Assembly: GCA_017432345.1 (NCBI GenBank)
Contig: JAFRJI010000037.1
Coordinates: 1 to 64,000 of the forward strand
DNA from: Bacillota bacterium
Lineage (GTDB): Bacteria > Bacillota > Clostridia > Peptostreptococcales > Anaerovoracaceae
Length of the DNA: 64,000 bases
Reading direction: 5' to 3'
A model generated the notes under the pieces. The model ran no database searches, was not told the origin of the DNA, and was given only the letters and a program-made list of their open reading frames with translations. Every line of letters begins with the position of its first letter. Position 1 is the first letter of the stretch. Below are positions 39,228 through 46,991 of this stretch, piece after piece. The position numbers and the translations under genes are program-made.

Positions 39228-40366
39228 TTCTTGAGCGTTTCCCCCGCAATGATCATTTTCTGTATTTCGCTGGTCCCGCATGATGGGAGACAGCAGATGG
39301 CATCCCGCAGGTACCGTCCGGCGGCGTATTCATTCACAACGCCGTAGCCGCCCATGATCTCGCTGAGATTTCTGGCGGCGCGCACGGCCGCTTCCGAAAT
39401 GAAATACTTAGCCATCGAAAACTCCGCGCCGACCTTGCCGGCGTCCTTCATGGCAGCCGCGTTGTACGTCATCAGCCTGGCCGCTTCGTAATCGCAGCGG
39501 ATGTCCGCGATCTTGAACTGGATGGCCTGCAGCTTCGAGATCGGCTTGCCGTACAGGATCCTTTCCTTCGCGAATTTCACAGCGTCTTCCAGGCAGCCGC
39601 GCAGGATTCCAAGTTCGATGGCGCTCATGCTGGCGCGGCCGACTTCACCCAGTTCCTTCATCGTGATCGGCATGCCTTTGCCGATCTCTCCAACGGTATT
39701 TTCGACCGGGACTTTGACGTCGTTCATCACCAGTTCCCCAGTGAACGATCCTTTCAGTCCCAGTTTGTTTTCTTCTCTTCCCGGAGCAAAGCCCTCGGTG
39801 CCCTTTTCGATGGCGATGGTCGTCATGATCGCGCGGCCCTTCTCATCTTCCCCCGACTTACAGGTGACCACCGTCACGCCGGCGCAGTGGGAGTTCGTAA
39901 TGAAGCATTTGCGTCCGTTGATGGTCCAGGTATCGCCATCCAGAACCGCCTCTGTCTTCAGTCCGGCCACGTCGCTGCCGCCGCCCGGTTCCGTTACTGC
40001 CAGGCCGCAGACACAGCTGCCGTCGCACATTCCAGGAAGCCACTTCTGCTTTTGCTCTTCGGTGCCGTAATCAAGGATGGCGGCGACGCCCAGGTGGTGC
40101 GTGAATACCATCATCGCCAAACCTGCTGAATAGCGGGCGACCTCTTCCAGTGCCATGCACCGTTCAACGTGTCCGAGTCCTGCTCCGCCATATTCTTCCG
40201 GAACAAAAACGCCCATGATGCCCATCTCTCCGAGTTTCGGAACGATCCCCATCGGAACGTAGTCTTCTTCGTCCCACTTAGCCGCGTACGGCGCGATCTC
40301 TTCTTTCGCAAAATCTGCGAACGCGCTTCTGAGCAATTCCTGTTCTTCCGTAAATCTGAAATCCAT
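39221..40366 (-). CDS. Acyl-CoA dehydrogenase with Cys at the usual catalytic-Glu position
   Basis: The 381-residue product has the full acyl-CoA dehydrogenase fold: N-terminal helices (FRFTEEQELLRSAFADFAKE), the FAD-binding CGLAVTEPGGGSDVAGLKTEA segment, YGKPISKLQAIQFKIADI, and the C-terminal EIMGGYGVVNEY..RYLRDA segment. In medium- and short-chain enzymes the catalytic base is the Glu of a YEGT-type motif; here the motif is SCGTSEIQ, with Cys363. In isovaleryl-CoA-type enzymes the base is on another helix, but no clear Glu aligns there either. AGGAGG precedes the ATG. It leads directly into etfB-etfA. The substrate is unknown. Confidence 0.93.
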   Translation of the reverse strand: MDFRFTEEQELLRSAFADFAKEEIAPYAAKWDEEDYVPMGIVPKLGEMGIMGVFVPEEYGGAGLGHVERCMALEEVARYSAGLAMMVFTHHLGVAAILDYGTEEQKQKWLPGMCDGSCVCGLAVTEPGGGSDVAGLKTEAVLDGDTWTINGRKCFITNSHCAGVTVVTCKSGEDEKGRAIMTTIAIEKGTEGFAPGREENKLGLKGSFTGELVMNDVKVPVENTVGEIGKGMPITMKELGEVGRASMSAIELGILRGCLEDAVKFAKERILYGKPISKLQAIQFKIADIRCDYEAARLMTYNAAAMKDAGKVGAEFSMAKYFISEAAVRAARNLSEIMGGYGVVNEYAAGRYLRDAICCLPSCGTSEIQKMIIAGETLKKW

Positions 40367-40424
40367 ATGTGATCCTCCTGAATGCTGTTTTTGACCGTAA
40401 TTTTAGACAAAAATATACGTATAT

Positions 40425-40433
40425 ATTATACCA
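40425..40433 (-). promoter_or_regulatory. Extended -10 promoter before the acyl-CoA dehydrogenase gene
   Basis: The minus strand reads TGGTATAAT, a perfect extended -10, 59 bp upstream of the start codon and just after the trpB terminator. No convincing -35 is seen. Confidence 0.6.
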
Positions 40434-40456
40434 TAAAACCTCCCGGTTTTGGGGAC

Positions 40457-40493
40457 AAAAAAAGAGTTGTTCCCGAATCCGGAAACAACTCTT
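40457..40493 (-). terminator. Terminator of the trpB-type gene
   Basis: AAGAGTTGTT (40462-40471) pairs with AACAACTCTT (40484-40493), and the minus strand continues with seven T residues (40457-40463). Confidence 0.88.
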
Positions 40494-40505
40494 GCGGGAG
40501 GTGAT

Positions 40506-41885
40506 TTATCCAATCTGAGGAAGCGTCGCAAAGCTGGCTTCCAGTTCTTCGTCAGTCGGGATATAGTCCGTCATCTTGCCGTCATTGAACGCCTGGTAAG
40601 CGTACATATCAAAGTAGCCCGTACCGGTCAGGCCGAAGATGATGTTCTTCTCTTCACCGGTCTCTTTGCACTTGAGCGCTTCGTCAACAGCGACCTTGAT
40701 CGCGTGGCTGCTTTCCGGCGCCGGCAGGATTCCTTCCACACGCGCGAAATCGATGGCTGCCTGGAACACTTCCGTCTGTTCCACGGCTCTCGCCTCGAGC
40801 ACGCCGTCTTCGTACAACTGGGACACCGTGCTGCTCATGCCGTGGTAACGGAGACCGCCCGCATGGTTCGGGGACGGGATGAAGCCGCTTCCGAGGGTGT
40901 ACATCTTGGCCAGAGGGCACACCTTTCCGGTATCGCAGAAATCATACGCATACTTGCCTCTCGTCAGGCTCGGACAGGATTTCGGTTCGACGGCGATGAT
41001 CTGATAATCCTTCTCGCCGCGCAGTTTCGCTCCAGCGAACGGTGAAATGAGTCCGCCGAGGTTGGATCCTCCACCGGCGCATCCGATGATCATGTCCGCT
41101 TCGATATTGTATTTTTCCAGCGCGGTCTTTGTCTCCTCACCGATGATGGACTGGTGCAGGAGCACCTGATTGAGCACGCTGCCGAGCACATAGCGGTAGC
41201 CTTCTCGGGAGGTGGCGCTTTCCACCGCCTCGGAGATGGCGCAGCCCAGGCTGCCGGTCGTTCCCGGATGCTCCGCCAGGATCCTCTTGCCAACTTCTGT
41301 CGTCATCGACGGAGACGGCGTTACGTTGGCCCCATAGGTCCGCATGACTTCCCGCCGGAACGGTTTCTGCTCATAGGAGACTTTGACCATGTAGACATCG
41401 CAGGCCAGTTCCAGATAGGAACATGCCATACTGAGCGCCGTGCCCCACTGGCCGGCTCCGGTCTCTGTGGTCACGCCCTTCAGGCCCTGCTTCTTCGCGT
41501 AGTATGCTTGGGCGATGGCGGAGTTGAGCTTGTGGCTGCCGCTGGTGTTGTTTCCCTCGAACTTATAGTAGATGTGGGCCGGGGTCTGGAGTTTCTCTTC
41601 CAGACAGTAAGCCCGGACAAGCGGTGACGGGCGGTACATCTTGTAGAAGTCCGCGATCTCCTGCGGAATATCGATGTAACGGTCGTCGTTGTTGAGTTCC
41701 TGCTTGACCAGTTCTTCGCAGAATACAGCGCCCAGCTCTTCAGCGGTCATCGGCTCCCCGGTCGCCGGATTGAGCAATGGTGCCGGTTTGTTCACCATGT
41801 CCGCCCGGACGTTATACCATTGTTTCGGCATTTCGCTTTCTTCGAGATAGATCTTGTAAGGGATCGGTGTTTTTTCGTTTTTCAT
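40506..41885 (-). CDS. trpB: TrpB2-type tryptophan synthase beta-like protein
   Basis: TrpB enzymes join indole and serine with pyridoxal phosphate. The 459-residue product has the long, TrpB2-type N-terminus (IPYKIYLEESEMPKQWYN, RPSPLVRAYCLEE). It also has the PLP lysine segment NTSGSHKLNSAIAQAYYAKK, TETGAGQWGTALS, the phosphate-binding loop GCAGGGSNLGG, and ESSHAIKVAVDEAL. No trpA or other trp gene is near, which fits TrpB2 proteins acting alone on indole. GGAGCG precedes the ATG at 41885. It lies downstream of a T-box leader, so expression should respond to tRNA charging. Confidence 0.92.
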   Translation of the reverse strand: MKNEKTPIPYKIYLEESEMPKQWYNVRADMVNKPAPLLNPATGEPMTAEELGAVFCEELVKQELNNDDRYIDIPQEIADFYKMYRPSPLVRAYCLEEKLQTPAHIYYKFEGNNTSGSHKLNSAIAQAYYAKKQGLKGVTTETGAGQWGTALSMACSYLELACDVYMVKVSYEQKPFRREVMRTYGANVTPSPSMTTEVGKRILAEHPGTTGSLGCAISEAVESATSREGYRYVLGSVLNQVLLHQSIIGEETKTALEKYNIEADMIIGCAGGGSNLGGLISPFAGAKLRGEKDYQIIAVEPKSCPSLTRGKYAYDFCDTGKVCPLAKMYTLGSGFIPSPNHAGGLRYHGMSSTVSQLYEDGVLEARAVEQTEVFQAAIDFARVEGILPAPESSHAIKVAVDEALKCKETGEEKNIIFGLTGTGYFDMYAYQAFNDGKMTDYIPTDEELEASFATLPQIG

Positions 41886-41949
41886 TGTTTCGCTCCTTTC
41901 ATTGCGCTTCTGTTGATTAAGGAGTCTCTGCGCGGAGGCCCGCTGCAAA

Positions 41950-42218
41950 TAAAAAGCGCTCGTCCACTCAAGGACAAGCGCTAGCCTGCGGTACCACCTT
42001 GATTGACGCGGCTTGCCGCCGCATCCTCTCTGCAGAGTGCCATCACACTCCTCGCCCGTTACGCCGGCGTCACGTCTCAGCTACTCGGCATCGCCTTTCA
42101 CCTCGCCCTCAGAGGCCCATTATACTGAAACTGCATCTGCCCGGATCGCACCGCCCCGGACTCTCTGTGAGACCGTCCCTCAGTTTTACTTCCTCGTCTT
42201 CGGTTTCGTTTTTTAATT
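41950..42218 (-). promoter_or_regulatory. T-box riboswitch leader, probably tryptophan-responsive
   Basis: This fills the 420-bp gap upstream of trpB. It has the T-box sequence AAGGTGGTACCGC (41988-42000), the stem-I S-turn GACGAGGAAGTA, the AGAGAG and GGTG distal elements, and a terminator ending in TTTTTATTT (41951-41982) that would compete with the antiterminator. A UGG specifier (42117-42119) in the context ATAA-UGG-G is the best candidate and fits the gene. One caution: the variable base of the T-box is U, which pairs best with an A discriminator, whereas tRNA-Trp usually has G. The T-box class is certain; its amino acid is inferred. Confidence 0.88.
41951..41982 (-). terminator. T-box terminator hairpin
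   Basis: AGCGCTCGTCC (41955-41965) pairs with GGACAAGCGCT (41972-41982) with one wobble, followed on the minus strand by TTTTT. The upstream arm lies just 3' of the T-box sequence, as expected for transcription attenuation. Confidence 0.85.
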
Positions 42219-42225
42219 CTTTGTT

Positions 42226-42254
42226 AGAGTAACACAACGAAATCGCTCTGTCAA
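42226..42254 (-). promoter_or_regulatory. Promoter of the T-box-trpB transcript
   Basis: The minus strand shows -35 TTGACA (42249-42254), 17 bp, and -10 TACTCT (42226-42231). Initiation near 42218 gives a leader of about 330 nt. Confidence 0.65.
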
Positions 42255-42305
42255 TGGTGTTTTTGTACAAATCCCACAAATAATACTATCTGATTATTTC
42301 TGCTT

Positions 42306-44093
42306 CTAATTGTCTCCGATCTCGTTCACGACGCACCTGCTGTCCGAATACTGATCCCATCGTTTTCGGAGGTTCACGAACGTAGCTTTCCGCGGACTGT
42401 CATCGTTTACTTTGAACAAAGCCCTCAGGCCGGTCGCTCCGCCCTGTTCCGCTGAGCCTCCCTGGATATCCGTGATCCGGTCCAGACGATAGCGGGTGGT
42501 CGGGTACTCGTCACAACGGTAGGTCCCCTCGCCGATCCCATGGAATACGACGGACCGCTCCACATATCCCGCACTGTTCTTATGCGCTTCGACATAGTCC
42601 GGCGTGAACGTGATCACCTTGTTGTATTCGACTTCTTCCCCACTCTCCTTTTCTGTTCCGTTGAGCCGTATGATAAAAGACGGTACTCCGTGGGGCCAAT
42701 AGAGTTCGTTCAACATGATCCTCTTTGTGATTGTAATGTCCGTATTGTATGGGAAGATGATGGTCGTTTCCGTCTCATTCGTTTCCCGATCATATGTGCC
42801 GTTTCCATCCGCGTACGTCACGGTCGCCTTGTTCTTCACCAGCGCTTTGAACGCATCGATGAAGTGGCCGTGTTCCCGCAGCGCGTCTTCGTCCACTCCG
42901 ATCCGGACGTCGACCAGCATATAATATGTGTATCCGCAAAGTTCCGGGTCGTGGGTGTTCACGGCAGACGCTTCGATCCGATTGTTATCGATATCGATCT
43001 CGAACTGGTCCGTCACGTCCGTCCCTCCTCCCCGCAGGATCTTCACGCCCGTGATTTCCAGGCACGGGTCAATCTGATCCGTGATCGAAAAGGCGTCCAG
43101 AAAATTGCCTTCCTCGGTTTCCAACGGAAGCAGAGCGGCCACCCGGTATTGCCATTCGGCGTTCCAGGAACGGAGCTCATTTTCCGTGCCGAATTCATCG
43201 CCATCCGTGGAGACTTCTTTTTTGATCGCACCCGTTTCGGGATCCGGAATGCCGGACGGTATTACCTTGGAATCCTCGAACGAAATGGTGTTCCTGGAGT
43301 CGTCGCTGTTACCATCCAGAATGAACTGATCGTGAGTAGCACCTTCGAAAGTATAGGAAAACATGGCTTTCGCGGCCTTCGCCGGAGTATACCCGTCACT
43401 TCCCGGACCTGGCACCGTGGCGCCGACACTGTCCTTCACGAAGAGATATCCTTCCGTCGTGATCTTATACTTCAAGATGGATCCGTTCCGGTTCGTCCAG
43501 AGATTCCGCACTTCTTCCGGAATGAGTCCGATTCCCTGATTGTTATCCACATCGGTATACGTGAAGAACCCCTTGATAGAGACCGGCTCGTTCGTGCCGG
43601 ATTTGAAAAATTCGTGCCGCAGACGGACGTAATTGACGTTGGTCCACCGGACCCTGCAAAATCCTCCGTTCACGAAGGCTTTGTTTTTGTCGACGACGGA
43701 CCAATCCATGTACGTGGTCTTGACATCGATCCACTCGTCCTGATACCGGAACAGCCTGTTGTAACGAACGCCGCACTGCCCTTTTGTATTCTTGTTCAGA
43801 TAGCAGCCTCTGTAGGAAACGCTCCCGTTCGTATATGTGCCGACGGTACCAAAGAACTCATCGATCGTTCTGTCTTCGACGCGGAACGTGTATTCCGGTT
43901 CCACCATGCTCTCCGCATCGATGTTTTCCCGGATCGGCGTCTTGGAATAATCGAACGTCCGGATCCCGGGATATGTGGACATCTCCTGGTAATTGCCGGT
44001 ATTGATCGTGAACCCCATGACGTCCGCCGCTGTCGCAAAAAACATCAGCAGACTCATCATAACGGCGATCGTTGTTCTGCTTTTATCTCTCAT
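42306..44093 (-). CDS. Large exported fimbrial-type surface protein
   Basis: The 595-residue protein has an N-terminal signal sequence (TTIAVMMSLLMFFATAADVMG). It is followed by beta-rich segments, including LLPLETEEGNFLDAFSITDQI and an isopeptide/Cna-B-like C-terminal stretch (TDITITKRIMLNELYWPHG, FIIRLNGTEKESGEEVEYNK, GEGTYRCDEYPTTRYRLD). There is no LPXTG motif or C-terminal anchor, so export without sortase attachment or assembly on partners is likely. Its ATG overlaps the preceding TasA-like gene stop by 4 bp, and AGGGGG lies upstream. It is the last gene of the SipW operon. The exact family is not recognised; a structural role at the surface is inferred. Confidence 0.8.
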   Translation of the reverse strand: MRDKSRTTIAVMMSLLMFFATAADVMGFTINTGNYQEMSTYPGIRTFDYSKTPIRENIDAESMVEPEYTFRVEDRTIDEFFGTVGTYTNGSVSYRGCYLNKNTKGQCGVRYNRLFRYQDEWIDVKTTYMDWSVVDKNKAFVNGGFCRVRWTNVNYVRLRHEFFKSGTNEPVSIKGFFTYTDVDNNQGIGLIPEEVRNLWTNRNGSILKYKITTEGYLFVKDSVGATVPGPGSDGYTPAKAAKAMFSYTFEGATHDQFILDGNSDDSRNTISFEDSKVIPSGIPDPETGAIKKEVSTDGDEFGTENELRSWNAEWQYRVAALLPLETEEGNFLDAFSITDQIDPCLEITGVKILRGGGTDVTDQFEIDIDNNRIEASAVNTHDPELCGYTYYMLVDVRIGVDEDALREHGHFIDAFKALVKNKATVTYADGNGTYDRETNETETTIIFPYNTDITITKRIMLNELYWPHGVPSFIIRLNGTEKESGEEVEYNKVITFTPDYVEAHKNSAGYVERSVVFHGIGEGTYRCDEYPTTRYRLDRITDIQGGSAEQGGATGLRALFKVNDDSPRKATFVNLRKRWDQYSDSRCVVNEIGDN

Positions 44094-44584
44094 CGCTGAA
44101 ATCCCCCTGATTCCTCATTGACGCATTCGCTGTAAACGATGATCTCAAATCCCTTGAGTTCTTCCGGTGATGCCCCTGCCGGAATCGTTACTTCTTCAAA
44201 CAGGCACGCTGACACTTCTCCCGGCTGCAGCGTCTTTTTGCAATACCAATACCCATCTTCCTTGTATTCCCACTGACCGGTATTGTACTGGATCCGTGCG
44301 TTCTTCTGCGCGAGGCTGTCCGAAAACACCGTGAGCACGCGGACCTTGCAAGGACTTATGCCGATGTTTTTGATCCTCACTTTTTTGGTGATGACCTGCC
44401 CGGGTTCCAGATGCCGCGGATTTTCAAAATCTTCAACGATCTTCAGACTGGCTTCACCGACCGTCACGCTGTTTACGATCTTGTCGTTGCTGGTCAGGTA
44501 CGCGCTGACGACCAGAACACTTGTAAAACAGGTCAGGTTAAGAAGAAGAACGATGAGCAGGATCAGTATATTCTTTCCCATCAC
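44090..44584 (-). CDS. Short SipW-dependent TasA/camelysin-like protein
   Basis: The 164-residue protein starts with a hydrophobic helix (ILILLIVLLLNLTCFTSVLVV) followed by SAYLTSNDKIVNSVTVG. This has the A-Y-x-T-x...N-x-x-x-x-G pattern of SipW-processed proteins. The body contains LEPGQVITKKVRIKNIGIS, the typical beta-sandwich strand of TasA/camelysin domains. The start is a GTG at 44584 or an ATG one codon on; AAGGGGG lies 9 bases before the GTG. It overlaps sipW by 47 bp and the next gene by 4 bp. It is probably a fibre subunit or adaptor. Confidence 0.8.
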   Translation of the reverse strand: MMGKNILILLIVLLLNLTCFTSVLVVSAYLTSNDKIVNSVTVGEASLKIVEDFENPRHLEPGQVITKKVRIKNIGISPCKVRVLTVFSDSLAQKNARIQYNTGQWEYKEDGYWYCKKTLQPGEVSACLFEEVTIPAGASPEELKGFEIIVYSECVNEESGGFQR

Positions 44585-44969
44585 GAAACTTTTCCCCCTT
44601 TCCGATCAAATACCCCAAAACGGGGATCCAGAACACGGTCTTCCCAAGCAGCTGTTCATTCGTGATCCGCCACGGGTCTTCCGAATCATTGGCATCACCT
44701 TTTGTGATCCACCCGTCTTCGGTGTCCTTTACGAGCCGGTGTGTGACCAGCGATCCTCCGGTCCGGAACGCAACGATATCGTTTTCTTCCGGATCTTCGT
44801 ATTTCGTATCGATGAAAATCAGACTGCCGGTCTTGATCGTCGGCTCCATCGATCCGCTGATGACAACGGCCGGTTTCAGGCCGAGGCCCATCATAACAAG
44901 AACTCCGACCAGCACGATAATGGCTACGATGCAAAGCCCGTTAACGATTCCTGATAGCACTTTTTTCAT
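44538..44969 (-). CDS. sipW: SipW-type signal peptidase (Ser-His class)
   Basis: SipW-type peptidases cleave TasA-like precursors. The 143-residue product has an N-terminal membrane helix (residues about 10-33), the nucleophile motif ISGSMEPTIKTGS and the histidine box LVTHRLV. The His replaces the Lys of ordinary bacterial signal peptidases. It is shorter than Bacillus SipW and lacks the usual C-terminal membrane segment after VFWIPVLGYLIG. AAGGGG precedes the ATG. It overlaps both neighbours (29 and 47 bp), so translation of the operon is coupled. Its substrates should be the proteins at 46077-46754 and 44090-44584. Confidence 0.92.
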   Translation of the reverse strand: MKKVLSGIVNGLCIVAIIVLVGVLVMMGLGLKPAVVISGSMEPTIKTGSLIFIDTKYEDPEENDIVAFRTGGSLVTHRLVKDTEDGWITKGDANDSEDPWRITNEQLLGKTVFWIPVLGYLIGKGEKFRDGKEYTDPAHRSSS

Positions 44970-46080
44970 TCTTTTTCCCCTTGTGAAGACACAGGATGAT
45001 GACCAGCATAAGGAGGCAGATCAGGATCGCGAAGCCGACCTTTCGCCATGCATCGTCTCCCGTTTTCACGGCTTTTCCAGGAGTTGTGTTACGTACCTTC
45101 TTCGTCTCGAAGATCCACATCACATCCTCTGCCGATTCCTGAAAGCGGTTGTCTGCTGTCTCCGGCAGCTGCAGCGAGTAACAGAAATCGATGGACTGTC
45201 CGGGATCCAGTACCGCACAGGTGACCGGATCGCTCAGGTCCTGCGAATCAAGGGATCCCTCATACGTGAAGCGTTTGCCGCAGCGGATCCGAAGTCGGAT
45301 CTGCTGCAAAAGCTCTGACGGAACTGTCTCGGTCCGGAACAACACTTTCCTCTTGACGTTCGAACGGTTGGTCAGCGTGAGATGATCCGACCGGACATCA
45401 CCTGCGACCAGTTCCCCGAATCCGTCAAACAGATCCTCCGGCGGACATTCGATCGAATTGTTCTCCCGGAATTCCATCGTCTTCGTTTCGACCGACGAGG
45501 CCGCACGGCTTCTCACGGTCCCATGTTCCGCAGACGCCTCGATGGAAACGCTGCCCCATGGCTCATTGCTCTCGAAGTCCGGTGCAAAATTCTCAGACTG
45601 GATCGCATCCGCAGTGACCTTCACCCGGAACCCGGTGCAGCCGGCTCCGTTCTCCATCTGCGGAATTTTGATGCCCTCGAACACATCGCTGTACTCGCCG
45701 GTCCGGATCACGTTCCTGCAATAGAAGCGATTCCCCTTTCGTACCCAATCCTCATTGAGTCCATAAACATCTTCCGCCGAAATGCTCGTACTGCTGTCTT
45801 CATTCATCATCGCTTCGAATTGCAGCCTTACGTAGCTGTCTCTGCCGGTCACGGTCACGCGCGGGATGTAACTGCATTTTTCCCCTGGCATTACCGGCTG
45901 GCTGCTGTCGATTTCCGTCAGTCCTTCATTGGTCCTCTGGAGCTGTTCGACCTGGACCTGCACGTGGGATGTTCCGATCCGGTTGTGAAAGATTTTCGTG
46001 CCGTTCGTGCTTGCAAATGCCGCTCCTGCTGCCAGCAATACCGCCGCTGCCGTCAGCAGAACTGCGATACGTTTTCTCAT
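44941..46080 (-). CDS. Exported protein with C-terminal membrane anchor, SipW operon
   Basis: The 379-residue protein has a signal peptide (RIAVLLTAAAVLLAAGAAFA), a beta-rich ectodomain and, at the C-terminus, VKTGDD followed by a hydrophobic helix (VGFAILICLLMLVIILCL) and a basic tail. This resembles a degenerate sortase-sorting signal (LPKTGD type) but lacks the Leu-Pro. The ectodomain contains two repeats resembling TasA-like strands (PGEKCSYIPRVTVTGRDSYV). It overlaps the gene before it by 4 bp and sipW by 29 bp. It may anchor the fibre to the cell. No named family is recognised. Confidence 0.78.
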   Translation of the reverse strand: MRKRIAVLLTAAAVLLAAGAAFASTNGTKIFHNRIGTSHVQVQVEQLQRTNEGLTEIDSSQPVMPGEKCSYIPRVTVTGRDSYVRLQFEAMMNEDSSTSISAEDVYGLNEDWVRKGNRFYCRNVIRTGEYSDVFEGIKIPQMENGAGCTGFRVKVTADAIQSENFAPDFESNEPWGSVSIEASAEHGTVRSRAASSVETKTMEFRENNSIECPPEDLFDGFGELVAGDVRSDHLTLTNRSNVKRKVLFRTETVPSELLQQIRLRIRCGKRFTYEGSLDSQDLSDPVTCAVLDPGQSIDFCYSLQLPETADNRFQESAEDVMWIFETKKVRNTTPGKAVKTGDDAWRKVGFAILICLLMLVIILCLHKGKKNEKSAIRNR

Positions 46081-46754
46081 TTGTCTGTTCCACCCTCACG
46101 CGCGCCGATCTGTCCGCTCAGAATGCTCCATACCTGTTCCGGGTCCGATGTATCACTGTCCGTCAGATCCGTTGTCTGTATTGCAAATGCTTCCACGGGC
46201 ATTTCCAGTGTGGTTCCCTCCAGACCCTGTTCTTCCAGGACATTGATGAAGGTTATCTTGCTGTTTTTGAAGAATACCGATGTCTTCTCGTTAGGTGCGA
46301 GTGCCGTGCATTGATCTGGCGTTCCATACGCATAAATGTATGTATTTTCCGATTCGCTTTCCTGATAATCGACTCTCGTCCAGCCGTCATTCACGGTATA
46401 TGCAAACAGCTCCTGCAGTCCTTCGGCAAAGCTGGTCCCATCTTGCGATGCCACCATGACATTCGCCTTTGGAACGGTGACCTTCAAAAACACATAAGCA
46501 TCATTGGTTCCCGTGTTCGCGATCTGCGGATCCTTCGTCAGGTCTTTGTTCGGCGCGATGTTCTCGCGCTCCTCCGCTGCGTTATCATACAGCGGTTCCT
46601 GCAATTCAACATCGATCTTTCCCACGGTCCATGCATTGGTCAGCTGATCCGTTGCTGTAAAATAGGCAGCGATACCGCCTACCGCCATGATCGCCACCGA
46701 TGCCCCTGCGATCAGCAGCCCTTTGCCGATCATTTTCCCTTGTTCTTTTTTCAT
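46077..46754 (-). CDS. TasA/camelysin-like SipW-dependent protein
   Basis: The 225-residue protein begins with a basic N-terminus and membrane helix (LLIAGASVAIMAVGGIA), then AAYFTATDQLTNAWTVGKID, the canonical SipW cleavage context. The body has the TasA-like segment KDPQIANTGTNDAYVFLKVT and AYGTPDQCTALAPNEKTSVFF. I chose the ATG at 46754 because AAGGAG precedes it; an upstream in-frame ATG at 46865 lies inside a palindrome next to the transcription start. It is the first gene of the five-gene operon and likely encodes the main fibre subunit. Confidence 0.87.
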   Translation of the reverse strand: MKKEQGKMIGKGLLIAGASVAIMAVGGIAAYFTATDQLTNAWTVGKIDVELQEPLYDNAAEERENIAPNKDLTKDPQIANTGTNDAYVFLKVTVPKANVMVASQDGTSFAEGLQELFAYTVNDGWTRVDYQESESENTYIYAYGTPDQCTALAPNEKTSVFFKNSKITFINVLEEQGLEGTTLEMPVEAFAIQTTDLTDSDTSDPEQVWSILSGQIGAREGGTDK

Positions 46755-46848
46755 CCTCTCTGATCTCCTTTTCCTTTTGTTTCCCACGCTCCATCCGGAA
46801 TTTTGTTTTTCTGTGTTTGTGACCTGATCCATATTTTCTGCGGATGGT

Positions 46849-46865
46849 ATGGAAATTATTTCCAT
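46849..46865. promoter_or_regulatory. Perfect 17-bp palindrome at the SipW operon transcription start
   Basis: ATGGAAATTATTTCCAT is a perfect inverted repeat (8-bp arms, one central base) centred about 16 bp downstream of the predicted start of transcription. Such a position suits a repressor operator. The symmetry is seen directly; the regulator is unknown. Confidence 0.55.
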
Positions 46866-46880
46866 TTTTCGGGTGTTTTG

Positions 46881-46909
46881 ATTATACTGCGGCCGATTTA
46901 CATATGCAA
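46881..46909 (-). promoter_or_regulatory. Promoter of the SipW/TasA-like operon
   Basis: The minus strand shows -35 TTGCAT (46904-46909), a 17-bp spacer and -10 TATAAT (46881-46886). The predicted 5' untranslated region is about 120 nt. Confidence 0.75.
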
Positions 46910-46942
46910 CTATTTCTGTAAAATATTTCCTATTTTGTAATC

Positions 46943-46976
46943 AAAAAAACTCCCCGCTCTGTGAAGAGCGAAGAGT
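46943..46976 (-). terminator. Terminator of the CotH-like gene
   Basis: ACTCCCCGCTCT (46949-46960) pairs with AGAGCGAAGAGT (46965-46976) with one or two mismatches, followed by seven T residues on the minus strand (46943-46949). It separates this gene from the SipW operon. Confidence 0.82.
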
Positions 46977-46991
46977 CTATAAAAAAACTAT

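Noticed and set aside
38349..40366. Electron-bifurcating Bcd-EtfAB complex
   Set aside because: Gene order fits, but the features that separate bifurcating from ordinary Etf cannot be judged by eye, so it is not claimed.
42540..44099. A 519-codon open frame opposite the fimbrial-type gene
   Set aside because: The minus-strand reading has a signal peptide, a ribosome binding site and tight operon context; the plus-strand one has none of these.
46755..46865. An earlier ATG (46865) for the TasA-like protein
   Set aside because: It would add 37 residues without a good ribosome binding site and would place the palindrome and most of the leader inside the gene.
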